A stretch of 64,000 bases of DNA from an uncultured Clostridia bacterium (lineage in GTDB: Bacteria; Bacillota; Clostridia; TANB77; CAG-508): positions 186,001 to 250,000 of the forward strand of contig CAOPES010000001.1 in assembly GCA_948502395.1 (NCBI GenBank). Direction: 5' to 3'. Position numbers and translations under genes: made by a program. Shown here in pieces: positions 26,018 to 36,192 of this stretch (its first letter is position 1; each line of letters opens with the position of its first letter). Below the pieces are notes generated by a model, which was not told the origin of the DNA, made no database searches, and saw only the letters and a program-made list of their open reading frames with translations.

Positions 26018-26668
26018 ATGAAAAATTTAACAAAAAAACAAAAAATAATAATGTCAATTGTTGCAATTATAATAATAGCAGGAATAGCAGTTGTAGCATT
26101 TATGGGATTTAATTTTGATTTAAGATTTCAAACAGCCCAAAAATTGGAACTATACTTAGGAGAAGATTTTAAAATAGCAGACATACAAAACATAACAAAA
26201 GAAATTATGCCAAATGAACAAGTGATAGTTCAAAAAGTAGAAGTATATGGAGATTCTGTTAGCATAATAGCAAAAGAAATAACAGAAGAGCAAAAACAAA
26301 AAATAATAGAAAAAGTAAATGAAAAATACGAATTAGAACTAAAAGCAGAAGAAACAGAAATAGTAACAGTACCAAATACAAAAGGAAGAGATTTAATAAA
26401 TCCATATATTTGGCCATTTGCAATCGCAACAGGAATAACACTAGTTTATATGGCAATAAGATATAGAAAATTAAATATAGTAAATGTAATTTTAAAAACA
26501 ATGTTAACACTAGTAATAGCAGAAGCAACACTAATCAGCTTAATTGCAATTACAAGAATTCCAATAGGAAGATTAACAATTCCAATGGTAATTACAGTAT
26601 ATATGTTAACATTTGTAGGTTTAACTACTAAATTTGAAAAAGAATTAGAAGCACAAAAAGAAGAATAA
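26018..26668 (+). CDS. secF: Protein translocase subunit SecF, shortened
   Basis: 216 residues after AGGAGG. N-terminal helix (IIMSIVAIIIIAGIAVVAFM), the GFNFDLRFQ motif typical of SecF, a soluble domain, then three membrane helices (PFAIATGITLVYMAIRY and two more). Classic SecF is near 300 residues with six helices; here about four are visible. The partner SecD has its normal number. Either the lineage has a reduced SecF or the missing helices are supplied by another protein. Confidence 0.7.
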   Translation: MKNLTKKQKIIMSIVAIIIIAGIAVVAFMGFNFDLRFQTAQKLELYLGEDFKIADIQNITKEIMPNEQVIVQKVEVYGDSVSIIAKEITEEQKQKIIEKVNEKYELELKAEETEIVTVPNTKGRDLINPYIWPFAIATGITLVYMAIRYRKLNIVNVILKTMLTLVIAEATLISLIAITRIPIGRLTIPMVITVYMLTFVGLTTKFEKELEAQKEE

Positions 26669-26705
26669 AAAGAAGTAGGCAAAATCGAAAGGATTGATAA
26701 ATAAA

Positions 26706-28457
26706 ATGAAAGCAATAGAAATAAGAAAAAAATACTTAGAATTCTTCCAAAAACATGGACATGTAGTAATTCCGTCAGCACCACTAATACCAGAAAACGA
26801 CCCATCAGTATTATTTACAACAGCTGGAATGCAACCACTAGTACCATATCTATTAGGAGAAAAACACCCAGAAGGAAAACGTCTTACAGACTATCAAAAA
26901 TGCGTAAGAACAAACGATATAGAAGAAGTTGGGGACAACAGACACCTAACATATTTTGAAATGTTAGGAAACTGGTCATTAGGAGACTATTTCAAAGAAG
27001 AGTCCATAGCAATGAGCTTTGAATTCTTAACAAAAGAATTAGGAATACCAGTAGAAAAACTATCAGTAACAGTATTTGCAGGAGACGAAGACTGCCCAAG
27101 AGACGAAGTGGCAGCAGAGGCTTGGAAAAAAGCAGGAATATTAGATGGACATATTTACTATTATGGAAAAGACGATAACTGGTGGATAGCAGGAGAAGAA
27201 GGACCATGTGGACCAGATACAGAAATGTTCTACGACACAGGAAAGCCAGCATGTTCAGCAGATTGCCAACCTTCATGTGACTGTGGAAAATATGTTGAAA
27301 TTTGGAACAATGTATTTATGGAATACTTCAAAGACAAAGACGGATATAGAAAATTAAAACAACAAAACGTAGACACAGGGCTAGGACTAGAAAGAATGGC
27401 AATGTTACTACAAGGAAAAGAAACTCCATTTGACACAGAATTATTCAGTCCAATAATGAAAAAACTAGAAGAATTACAAAAGGTGGACAACATAGAAAGT
27501 AGAAGAATAATAGCAGAACACTTGCGTTCAAGTATGATGTTAATAGCAGACGGCGGAAGACCAAGTAACATAGATAGAGGATATATTTTAAGAAGATTAA
27601 TAAGAAGAATGATTAGACACTTAAATAAACTACAAATAGATTTAAATGAGCTATCAACATTAATAGAAATCAATGTTGAAAACTTAAAAGAAATGTACCC
27701 AGAATTAGAGAAAAACAAAGAAATAATAACAGCTACAATGCTAGAAGAAAAAGACAAATTTGTAAAAACACTAGCAAATGGAGAAAAAGAATTCCAAAAA
27801 GCAATAAACAAATTACAAAAAACAAAAACAATTCCAGGAGATGTAGTATTCAGATTATATGACACATATGGCTTCCCACCAGAAGTAACAAAAGAACTAG
27901 CAGAAGAAAATGGATACGAAATCAACTTAAAAGAATTTGACGAACTATTCAAAAAACACCAAGAAAAATCAAGAGCAGGTTCAGAGCAAAAATTCAAAGG
28001 TGGATTAGCAGAACAAACAGAGGAGACAATAGCATACCACACAGCAACACACCTTTTAAATGCAGCACTAAAACAAGTTATAGGAAAAGACGCACATCAA
28101 AGGGGCTCAAACATAACAGTAGACAGAATGAGGTTTGACTTCAACTGTGACCATAAATTAACAGACGAAGAGAAAAAGCAAGTAGAAGATTTAGTAAATC
28201 AATGGATTGCAGAAGAATTACCTGTAACAAAACAAGAAATGAGCAAAGAAGATGCTATAAAATCAGGTGCTGAATGTATGTTTATAGAAAAATATCCTGA
28301 TATTGTAACTGTATATTTAATAGGAACAGTATCAAAAGAACTATGTGGTGGCCCACATGTTAACAATACAAAAGAACTAGGTAGATTTAAAATCAAAAAA
28401 GAAGAATCTAGTTCATCAGGAGTAAGAAGAATAAAAGCAGTTTTAATTAAAGATTAA
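26706..28457 (+). CDS. alaS: Alanyl-tRNA synthetase, short form
   Basis: 583 residues from ATG 26706. The aminoacylation domain (PSVLFTTAGMQPLVPYL, RTNDIEEVGDNRHLTYFEML, GLGLERMAMLLQGK) and tRNA-binding part are intact, and the editing domain has TATHLLNAALKQV with its HxxxH and CGGPHV. The C-terminal coiled coil plus C-Ala domain, about 280 residues in the usual 870-residue enzyme, is absent: the gene stops right after SSSSGVRRIKAVLI. Short AlaRS forms are known from some reduced lineages. The enzyme charges tRNA-Ala. A second, separate editing or C-Ala protein could exist elsewhere in the genome. Confidence 0.88.
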   Translation: MKAIEIRKKYLEFFQKHGHVVIPSAPLIPENDPSVLFTTAGMQPLVPYLLGEKHPEGKRLTDYQKCVRTNDIEEVGDNRHLTYFEMLGNWSLGDYFKEESIAMSFEFLTKELGIPVEKLSVTVFAGDEDCPRDEVAAEAWKKAGILDGHIYYYGKDDNWWIAGEEGPCGPDTEMFYDTGKPACSADCQPSCDCGKYVEIWNNVFMEYFKDKDGYRKLKQQNVDTGLGLERMAMLLQGKETPFDTELFSPIMKKLEELQKVDNIESRRIIAEHLRSSMMLIADGGRPSNIDRGYILRRLIRRMIRHLNKLQIDLNELSTLIEINVENLKEMYPELEKNKEIITATMLEEKDKFVKTLANGEKEFQKAINKLQKTKTIPGDVVFRLYDTYGFPPEVTKELAEENGYEINLKEFDELFKKHQEKSRAGSEQKFKGGLAEQTEETIAYHTATHLLNAALKQVIGKDAHQRGSNITVDRMRFDFNCDHKLTDEEKKQVEDLVNQWIAEELPVTKQEMSKEDAIKSGAECMFIEKYPDIVTVYLIGTVSKELCGGPHVNNTKELGRFKIKKEESSSSGVRRIKAVLIKD

Positions 28458-28465
28458 TAATAAAA

Positions 28466-28531
28466 ATTGCCAACAGGGACGGTCCTTAATGGCAATAAAT
28501 TGCCAAAAAGGTCCGTCCCCAATGGCAATAA
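28466..28531 (+). repeat. REP-like repeat, two units
   Basis: TTGCCAACAGGGACGGTCC...AATGGCAA followed by TTGCCAAAAAGGTCCGTCCCCAATGGCAA. Both units are hairpins with TTGCCA/TGGCAA arms and a GGAC/GTCC core in opposite orientation. Lies between alaS and the HIT gene. Confidence 0.75.
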
Positions 28532-28542
28532 AGGAGATAATT

Positions 28543-28887
28543 ATGGAAGATTGTTTATTTTGTAAAATTATAAAAGGAGAAATTCCTTCAAGCAAAGTAT
28601 ATGAAGATGATGAAATACTAGCTTTTAAGGATATAGCGCCAGCTGCACCAGTTCATATATTAGTAATACCTAAAAAGCACATAAAATCACTTGTAGAATT
28701 AGAAAAAGAAGATGAAGCTTTAATTGGAAAAATTTATACTGTAATAAACAAAATTGCAAAAGAGCAAGGTGTAAGCGAAAGTGGATACCGTGTAATAGTA
28801 AATTGCGGAAAAGATGCAGGTCAAGAAGTAATGCATCTACACTTCCATTTACTTGCTGGTACACAATTTGGAGAAAAGATAGTATAA
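28543..28887 (+). CDS. HIT-family nucleotide hydrolase
   Basis: 114 residues from ATG 28543 (AAGGAGATAATT). Shows the HIT fold: DCLFCKIIKGEIPSSKVYED at the start, PAAPVHILVIPKKHI, and MHLHFHLLAG, the histidine triad HxHxHxx. The enzymes hydrolyse adenosine phosphoramidates and similar nucleotides. The family is near-universal and the length is normal. A REP-like repeat lies directly upstream. Confidence 0.92.
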   Translation: MEDCLFCKIIKGEIPSSKVYEDDEILAFKDIAPAAPVHILVIPKKHIKSLVELEKEDEALIGKIYTVINKIAKEQGVSESGYRVIVNCGKDAGQEVMHLHFHLLAGTQFGEKIV

Positions 28888-28963
28888 CTTGTAAATAAAA
28901 CTTTATTTTTGTAATAAAATGTGTTATAATATATGTATAGTGAAAAGTACGGAGGTAAAAGGT

Positions 28964-29641
28964 ATGTTTGAGAGTAAATATAGTAAAGTTCTAACAATTA
29001 TATTAGTAATTGTAATTATAGGAATATTAGGTCTATTAGGATTTTTAGCATATGACTATTATCATAAATATGTAACAACAAGTGATGCAGAAGATTTTGT
29101 AAATAGTTTTGATGGAGATACAGCTAAAAAAGATGATGATGAAGATAAAAATGATGATAATACAAATAATGATGTTTTAGATGAATTGGAAAAAATGAAT
29201 ACAGGAACAAACCAGTCAGCTTCATCACAAAAAACAAGACCACAATATAAAGGTTTTGGAGTTTTAGGAACAATGACAATTCCAAAAATCAATTTAAAAT
29301 ATCCAATACTTGAAAAAATGACAAAATCATCAATAGAAGTATCAGTAGCATTTTTATGGGGAGTAGGAATTAACCAACCAGGAAATACAGTAATAGTAGG
29401 ACACAATTACAGAAATGGTGCATTTTTCTCTAATAACAAAAAGTTAAATTTAGGAGATAAAGTATATATAACAGACAATGACGGAAAACAAGTTACATAT
29501 ACAATATATAACAAATTTGAAACATCAGATACAGACACATCATTCTATCAAAGAGATACAGCTGGAAAAGCTGAAATAACATTATCAACATGTACAGATA
29601 ACGGAAAACAAAGATTAATAATATTAGCAAGAGCTGATTAA
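28964..29641 (+). CDS. Sortase
   Basis: 225 residues from ATG 28964 (ACGGAGG upstream; TATAAT at 28925-28930). One N-terminal membrane anchor (ILVIVIIGILGLLGFLAY), an Asp/Asn-rich linker, then the sortase barrel with TMTIPKINLKYPIL, VIVGHNYRNG (catalytic His) and ITLSTCTDNGKQRLIILAR (catalytic Cys and Arg). It would attach LPxTG-type surface proteins or assemble pili; the pilin-like DGR protein at 37.4 kb has no obvious LPxTG motif. Followed by a terminator hairpin at 29659-29690. Confidence 0.88.
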   Translation: MFESKYSKVLTIILVIVIIGILGLLGFLAYDYYHKYVTTSDAEDFVNSFDGDTAKKDDDEDKNDDNTNNDVLDELEKMNTGTNQSASSQKTRPQYKGFGVLGTMTIPKINLKYPILEKMTKSSIEVSVAFLWGVGINQPGNTVIVGHNYRNGAFFSNNKKLNLGDKVYITDNDGKQVTYTIYNKFETSDTDTSFYQRDTAGKAEITLSTCTDNGKQRLIILARAD

Positions 29642-29658
29642 AAATATGAAAAATAAAG

Positions 29659-29690
29659 TAAAGGAATTTGAAAAAATTCCTTTATTTTTT
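29659..29690 (+). terminator. Terminator between sortase and ligA
   Basis: AAAGGAATT and AATTCCTTT arms with a seven-base loop, followed by ATTTTTTA. Confidence 0.75.
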
Positions 29691-29744
29691 ATGCCAAATT
29701 GTATATAATAAGAAAGAAATTTAAAACAAAAGGACTGTGATTAA

Positions 29745-31748
<2,004 letters not shown>

Positions 31749-31761
31749 AAAAGGAGAGATT

Positions 31762-31998
31762 ATGGAAGATTATACTTTTGAAAAAATGTGGTGCGATTTA
31801 AGAGATGGTTATCAAATTTATTATACTTATGTTGGGAATAGGTATGTTTTATTTAAGACGGCAGAAAATTGCTATACCCAGAAATTATTGTCAGAGAGTA
31901 AGAAAAATCCACAACCTAGGATGCTTATGCTTACTTTAAAGAGAGTTAAGGAAATGTTTCCACATATGGAAGAGATTGAATATAGATTAGAGATGTAA
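31762..31998 (+). CDS. Small conserved-looking protein, 78 aa
   Basis: Starts after AAGGAGAG, 13 bases behind ligA. Aromatic-rich: MEDYTFEKMWCDLRDGYQIY, then YVGNRYVLFKTAENCYTQKL and a helical end. It looks like a small single-domain protein expressed with ligA; no family recognised. REP-like repeats follow. Confidence 0.5.
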   Translation: MEDYTFEKMWCDLRDGYQIYYTYVGNRYVLFKTAENCYTQKLLSESKKNPQPRMLMLTLKRVKEMFPHMEEIEYRLEM

Positions 31999-32004
31999 TT
32001 AAGC

Positions 32005-32104
32005 CTGCCACTGGAAGGAGTGTTCCCCAGTGGCAAAAAAATTGCCAAAAAGGACCGTCTCCAATGGCAAAAAATTGCCAAAAAGGACCGTCCCCAGTGG
32101 CAAA
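32005..32104 (+). repeat. REP-like repeat, three units
   Basis: Three successive units: one with GCCACTGGAAGGAGTGTTCC...AGTGGC and two TTGCCAAAAAGGACCGTC(T/C)CC...TGGCAA copies. The units differ by a few bases, as in a dispersed family. They fill the space between the 78-aa gene and the NUDIX promoter. Confidence 0.75.
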
Positions 32105-32208
32105 TTTGGAATATTTTAAGATTTACGAGCATAAAATATAATGAGAAATTTAGAAGAGGTAAGAAAATTGTATTCGTAGCAATAATTAGAAAAAATATAT
32201 AAAATGTA

Positions 32209-32237
32209 TTGACAATAATATTGATGAATGATAATAT
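32209..32237 (+). promoter_or_regulatory. Promoter of the NUDIX/radical SAM cluster
   Basis: TTGACA (32209-32214) and TAATAT (32232-32237), 17 bases apart, 22 bases before the NUDIX start. Confidence 0.55.
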
Positions 32238-32258
32238 ATGGATATCGAAAGAGGTAGT

Positions 32259-32672
32259 ATGGAAAATAAAAATATAGTAACACTATTTGTTAGAAATGAT
32301 GAAGGGGACATGTTATTACAAAAAAGAAGTAAGCAAAAAGGTGGAAAATATGGATTTATAAGTGGACATGTACAAGAAGGTGAAACAAATAGTCAAGGAA
32401 TAATAAGAGAAACGAAAGAAGAAATGGGAATAAATATAGATGAAAAAGACCTAAAACTTTTTTATAGAGTAGAAGAAGGGCAGACTAATTTCAACTTATA
32501 TTATATGAACAGAAATCTAAATATAGAAAACTTGACGTTACAAAAAGAAGAAGTAGAAGATGCAAAATGGTGCTCAATAGAGGAAATAAAAGCTATAATA
32601 GATGATGATAAACTCTATAAAAATCACATAGATGCATTTGAGATTGCTATGAAATATTTATGTAAGGAGTGA
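32259..32672 (+). CDS. NUDIX hydrolase
   Basis: 137 residues from ATG 32259 (GAGGTAG upstream). The Nudix box is complete: GHVQEGETNSQGIIRETKEE followed by MGI, matching Gx5Ex7REUxEExGU. It hydrolyses a nucleoside diphosphate linked to some moiety; substrate not predictable. It is followed after four bases by a radical SAM enzyme and a short peptide gene, so it may belong to that cluster. Confidence 0.85.
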   Translation: MENKNIVTLFVRNDEGDMLLQKRSKQKGGKYGFISGHVQEGETNSQGIIRETKEEMGINIDEKDLKLFYRVEEGQTNFNLYYMNRNLNIENLTLQKEEVEDAKWCSIEEIKAIIDDDKLYKNHIDAFEIAMKYLCKE

Positions 32673-32676
32673 TATT

Positions 32677-33675
32677 ATGGCAACTATTGCTCAATGGGAT
32701 ATAAACAATGTATGTAACTTAAATTGCAAGCATTGTAGAGTATCAGAGAAAAATGACAAAAAACAATTGTCATTAAAACAGGCAAAGGAATTGCTTGCAC
32801 AATTGTGGTACACAGGTACAACAAAATTAAATCTTTCTGGTGGAGAGCCATTTATGAGAGATGACTTATTTGAAATACTAGAATATGCTAGAAAATTTGA
32901 AGATATAGTAATAACAACAAATGGAACTCTAATAGATGAAAAAGTATGTGAAAAACTATCAAATTTTCCTAACATAAAATTATCAATTAGTTTGGACGGA
33001 ATGGCGGAGACGCACGACAGTTTTCGTAGAAAAAAAGGTACATTTCGCAAAGTAATTGACACACTATCATTGCTAAAAGAGTATAATATACCATATGCAA
33101 TAAAATATACATTATCAACAGAAACAGTAAAAGATGTTATTGAAGTAATAAATTTGATAGCATCAAAAGGAGCAAAAGAATTCAACATAAGAAGAGTTCT
33201 AGTTGCTGGGCATGCAGATAAAGATATGTTGATTTCAAACGAAGAATATAAAGAGACAATAAAAAGAGTTATTGCAGAATGTAATAGACTAAATATTAAT
33301 TTTAGAACAGGTGACCCACTTTTAGTACCGATTTTCCCAGAGATATTTGGTATAGATATAAAAAATGATGATTTAAATAAAATCTATGCTGGATGTCAGG
33401 CAGGAGATGAAATAATTTACATAGATTATCAAGGAAATGTTGGAGCTTGTTCATACATACCAACTTTTGCAGATAATATCAAAGAAAAACCATTAGATGA
33501 AATTTTAAATAATAATAAACTATTTGTAGAATTAAAGAAATATAAACAAAAGTTAGAAGGAAAATGCTCAAAATGTAGTTACAAGATGATATGTGGCGGA
33601 TGTAGAGCATCAGCAGTAGCTTTGAAAAATTCACTATTTGAAGAAGACCCATTATGTTTGCTAAAAAGTAGTTAA
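32677..33675 (+). CDS. Radical SAM / SPASM peptide-modifying enzyme candidate
   Basis: 332 residues after AAGGAGTGATATT. The cluster-binding motif is CNLNCKHC near residue 12, followed by LSGGEPFMRDDL, TTNGTLI and the usual barrel. The C-terminal SPASM-type Cys set includes GACSYIP, CSKCSYKMICGGCRA and a last DPLCLL. SPASM enzymes of the PqqE type modify ribosomal peptides, using extra 4Fe-4S clusters. The 25-codon gene ending CRMCG directly downstream is a possible substrate. The frame stays open for 33 codons after the stop (to 33777), probably without meaning. Confidence 0.82.
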   Translation: MATIAQWDINNVCNLNCKHCRVSEKNDKKQLSLKQAKELLAQLWYTGTTKLNLSGGEPFMRDDLFEILEYARKFEDIVITTNGTLIDEKVCEKLSNFPNIKLSISLDGMAETHDSFRRKKGTFRKVIDTLSLLKEYNIPYAIKYTLSTETVKDVIEVINLIASKGAKEFNIRRVLVAGHADKDMLISNEEYKETIKRVIAECNRLNINFRTGDPLLVPIFPEIFGIDIKNDDLNKIYAGCQAGDEIIYIDYQGNVGACSYIPTFADNIKEKPLDEILNNNKLFVELKKYKQKLEGKCSKCSYKMICGGCRASAVALKNSLFEEDPLCLLKSS

Positions 33676-33808
33676 ATACAAAGTTCTTTATTTTGTGAAG
33701 GCATTAGAGCTTTTACAAATATTATAAAAAATTTCAAAAAAGGCGTTAGTTTGAAAGAAATTAAAAAATCTTCATAACTATAAAGGCCTTAGAAAGGAAG
33801 GTTTTTTT

Positions 33809-33886
33809 ATGAATAAAGAAGCAGAGAAAAAAGTTGAAGAGAAAAACGAAGTGAAAAAAATAATCACTTGCAGAATGTGTGGTTAA
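33809..33886 (+). CDS. Candidate RiPP precursor peptide, 25 aa, ending CRMCG
   Basis: Starts at ATG 33809 with GAAAGGAAGG nine bases upstream and is followed by a strong terminator. The peptide has a charged leader-like part (NKEAEKKVEEKNEVKK) and a hydrophobic, Cys-containing core IITCRMCG. Size, leader/core shape and position next to a SPASM radical SAM enzyme fit a modified peptide precursor such as PqqA-type or thioether peptides. I do not recognise the family; it could also be a regulatory leader peptide. Confidence 0.55.
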   Translation: MNKEAEKKVEEKNEVKKIITCRMCG

Positions 33887-33914
33887 AAAGAGAGGTACAT
33901 AACCTCTCTTTAAA
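33887..33914 (+). terminator. Terminator after the short peptide gene
   Basis: AAAGAGAGGT pairs with ACCTCTCTTT (four-base-loop hairpin of GC-rich stem), followed by AAATG and T-rich sequence. Confidence 0.75.
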
Positions 33915-33949
33915 TGCGTTTTATTATACAAGAAAGGAAACTAAAAAAT

Positions 33950-34267
33950 ATGAGTATTTCACCAAAAATCTTAGATAGAAAAAAAGACAAATTCACAACA
34001 TTTCATATGAGAATAAATAACAATTCAAATGAAGATATATCAGGATATATAAAGTACAAAATAAGCAAGCCAAATGGAGAAACAGAAGAAAAAGAATTTG
34101 AAAGAACAGAAAAAATAAAAGCAAATTCGCAAATAGATATATATGACAAATATTATTTAGAAAAAGATGCGCAAATAGGAAGATATCACGTAGACGGAAT
34201 GTTCTTTTGGAACAATCAAAATATATTATCAGACACAAATAAAAACGATTTTTTTGATGTAAAATAG
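33950..34267 (+). CDS. Small beta-rich protein of unknown function, 105 aa
   Basis: Starts at ATG 33950 after AGAAAGGAAA. Reads SISPKILDRKKDKFTTFHM with alternating polar and hydrophobic residues, as in an immunoglobulin-like sandwich (DISGYIKYKISKPNGE, QIGRYHVDGMFFW). No signal peptide. It stands between the peptide gene and the 267-aa gene and may be part of that cluster. Confidence 0.5.
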   Translation: MSISPKILDRKKDKFTTFHMRINNNSNEDISGYIKYKISKPNGETEEKEFERTEKIKANSQIDIYDKYYLEKDAQIGRYHVDGMFFWNNQNILSDTNKNDFFDVK

Positions 34268-34275
34268 GGGGAAAT

Positions 34276-35079
34276 ATGAGAAAACTAGAAGGATTACGTT
34301 TCTTGCAAGAAAACTTTTCAGACTTAACAGTAGACTGCTTGTTTGTGGACAAGCTAGAAAATTTAAAAGATGAAGATTTAGACAGGAAAGACCAATCAGA
34401 CCAACTATGGAGAGTAAGAGCAGGAAATGAATATGGTTCAGAACTTAATTTGCCACAAGGCACATTTAAAAGTAAAAAAGAAATAAGAAAATTTATAAAA
34501 GAGCAAAAACAGAAAGATGCAAATATGGAATTTGTAATACATAGAGTATCGCCAAAATACTTTGCTGCACCATTTGTAGGTACATTGGCAGTGCAAAACA
34601 ACAAAAATTTACCAAATATCAGAATAGAATTACAAAAAGTAACCCAAGAATTAGTAGACTCAATTGACAAAGGCAAAAGACCTAGAGATTGGGAAGCTTG
34701 CTTAATTATGGATTATGAATTTTTAAATAAATTTCCTAAAATTAGAAAAAAGGAAAATGTAGATTTGGAAAGTCTAAAATATGCAATAATGATAATTCAT
34801 GAAGTGGGTGAAAAGATATTTGAAATTTATGACAAAGAAGGAAAAGATATAGAAACATATACTAGATTTAACATCTATGATTTGGGACAAGTTGTGCTAG
34901 ATGACCATAGAAGTAGTGAATCTTTTATTTCTAAGTATAGGGTGTCTTTGGGGACAGAGCAAAAAAACACCCAACTTTCGAAAGAAGGAGTGTCCCCAAT
35001 GGCAAAAAATTGCCAAGAAGGACCGTCCCCAGTGGCAAAAAATTGCCAAAAAGGTCCGTCCCCAGTGGCAGAAAGATAA
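34276..35079 (+). CDS. Unknown protein, 267 aa, with repeat-derived C-terminus
   Basis: Starts after GGGGGAAAT, eight bases behind the previous gene. The first 225 residues form an alpha/beta protein (MRKLEGLRFLQENFSDLTVD, then YGSELNLPQGTFKSK and DKGKRPRDWEACLIMDYEF) that I do not recognise; it may bind a nucleotide or phosphosugar. From about residue 236 the frame runs through three REP-like units, giving the odd repeated segments KEGVSPMAKNCQEGPSPVA and KNCQKGPSPVA. The native stop was probably lost or displaced when the repeats inserted. Confidence 0.5.
   Translation: MRKLEGLRFLQENFSDLTVDCLFVDKLENLKDEDLDRKDQSDQLWRVRAGNEYGSELNLPQGTFKSKKEIRKFIKEQKQKDANMEFVIHRVSPKYFAAPFVGTLAVQNNKNLPNIRIELQKVTQELVDSIDKGKRPRDWEACLIMDYEFLNKFPKIRKKENVDLESLKYAIMIIHEVGEKIFEIYDKEGKDIETYTRFNIYDLGQVVLDDHRSSESFISKYRVSLGTEQKNTQLSKEGVSPMAKNCQEGPSPVAKNCQKGPSPVAER
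34978..35072 (+). repeat. REP-like repeat, three units, inside a coding end
   Basis: Units ...GGAGTGTCCCCAATGGCAA, TTGCCAAGAAGGACCGTCCCC...GGCAA and TTGCCAAAAAGGTCCGTCCCC...GGCAG in direct order. They encode the last 30 or so residues of the upstream gene. Confidence 0.75.
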
Positions 35080-35161
35080 AAATTTTGAAAAAATTGTTGA
35101 AAATGATAGATAAATAATGTAAAATATGGTAAGTGAAAATCCAATAAAAGGAGAACTTAAA

Positions 35162-36025
35162 ATGGCGACAATAATAGATGGAAAATTACTTGCTAAAAAG
35201 ACAAGGGAAAGTCTAAAAGTTGAATGTGATAAGTTAAAATCAGAAGGTATAACTCCAAAATTGGCAGTAATAATGGTAGGGGATAATCCTGCTTCAAAAG
35301 TGTATGTAAGGAATAAGAGTAAGGCATGTAGCGATGTTGGAATAGACTACAAAGAATATCTTTTACCTGAAAAGACGACACAACCAGAGTTAATTAACCT
35401 AATACAAAAATTAAATCAAGACAAAGAGACAAATGGAATTTTGTTACAAAGTCCATTGCCAAGGCATTTAGATATAAATGAGGCTTTTAAGGCTATTACA
35501 TATATGAAAGATGTTGATGGTTTTACACCTTCAAGTGTTGGAAAGCTTTGCATAGGAGAAGATACATTTATTTCTTGTACTCCATATGGAGTTATGAAAA
35601 TGTTTGATGAGTACAATATAGATCTGAATGGAAAAGATGTTGTGATATTAGGAAGAAGTAATATTGTTGGTAAGCCATTAATTCAATGTTGTTTGCAAAA
35701 AAATGCGACAGTTACAGTGTGCCATTCAAAAACGAAAAATTTGGGAGAACATACTAAAAGAGCTGATATAGTGATATCAGCAATAGGGCAATCAAATTTT
35801 GTTAAGGCTGATATGATAAAAGATGGGGCAGTTGTAATTGATGTAGGAATAAACAGAGATGAGAATGGAAAGTTGACAGGTGATGTTGATTTCGAAAGTG
35901 TTGAGAAAAAGGCAAGTTATATTACCCCAGTTCCAGGTGGGGTTGGTCCAATGACTATCGCAATGCTTATGAACAATGTGATAAAAGCAACTAAGGAACA
36001 ACAAAAAGAAAAGTCAATGTTATAA
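35162..36025 (+). CDS. folD: Bifunctional methylenetetrahydrofolate dehydrogenase/cyclohydrolase FolD
   Basis: 287 residues from ATG 35162 (AAAGGAGAAC). Typical motifs: SKVYVRNKSKACSDVGI with the catalytic Lys, QSPLPRHLD, KDVDGFTPSSVGKL, CTPYGVMKMF, the NADP loop LGRSNIVGKPL and the end TPVPGGVGPMTIAMLM. It converts 5,10-methylene-THF to 10-formyl-THF. Length is normal. Followed by a terminator. Confidence 0.95.
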   Translation: MATIIDGKLLAKKTRESLKVECDKLKSEGITPKLAVIMVGDNPASKVYVRNKSKACSDVGIDYKEYLLPEKTTQPELINLIQKLNQDKETNGILLQSPLPRHLDINEAFKAITYMKDVDGFTPSSVGKLCIGEDTFISCTPYGVMKMFDEYNIDLNGKDVVILGRSNIVGKPLIQCCLQKNATVTVCHSKTKNLGEHTKRADIVISAIGQSNFVKADMIKDGAVVIDVGINRDENGKLTGDVDFESVEKKASYITPVPGGVGPMTIAMLMNNVIKATKEQQKEKSML

Positions 36026-36039
36026 ATTAAATAAAAATA

Positions 36040-36070
36040 GGGGCATCATTATTAATGGTGCTCTTTTTTT
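36040..36070 (+). terminator. Terminator after folD
   Basis: GGGCATCATT pairs with AATGGTGCTC (G-T pairs included) around ATTA, followed by seven T. Confidence 0.7.
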
Positions 36071-36192
36071 GTTGTATAGGAAAATTGAAAAATTTCTTAT
36101 ACAACGAAAACAACAAAAATATAATGCGTACAAAAAATCAAATATCAGGTTTTGCGTATGAACAATAAAAAAATTAAAGAGAAGGAGAGAAT

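Noticed and set aside
33676..33777. Readthrough extension of the radical SAM gene
   Set aside because: 33 open codons follow the TAA, but they match nothing expected after the SPASM cysteines and no shift signal is present.
32005..35072. CRISPR-like arrays from tandem REP units
   Set aside because: Units are palindromic, irregularly spaced, without unique spacers of constant length, and no cas genes occur.
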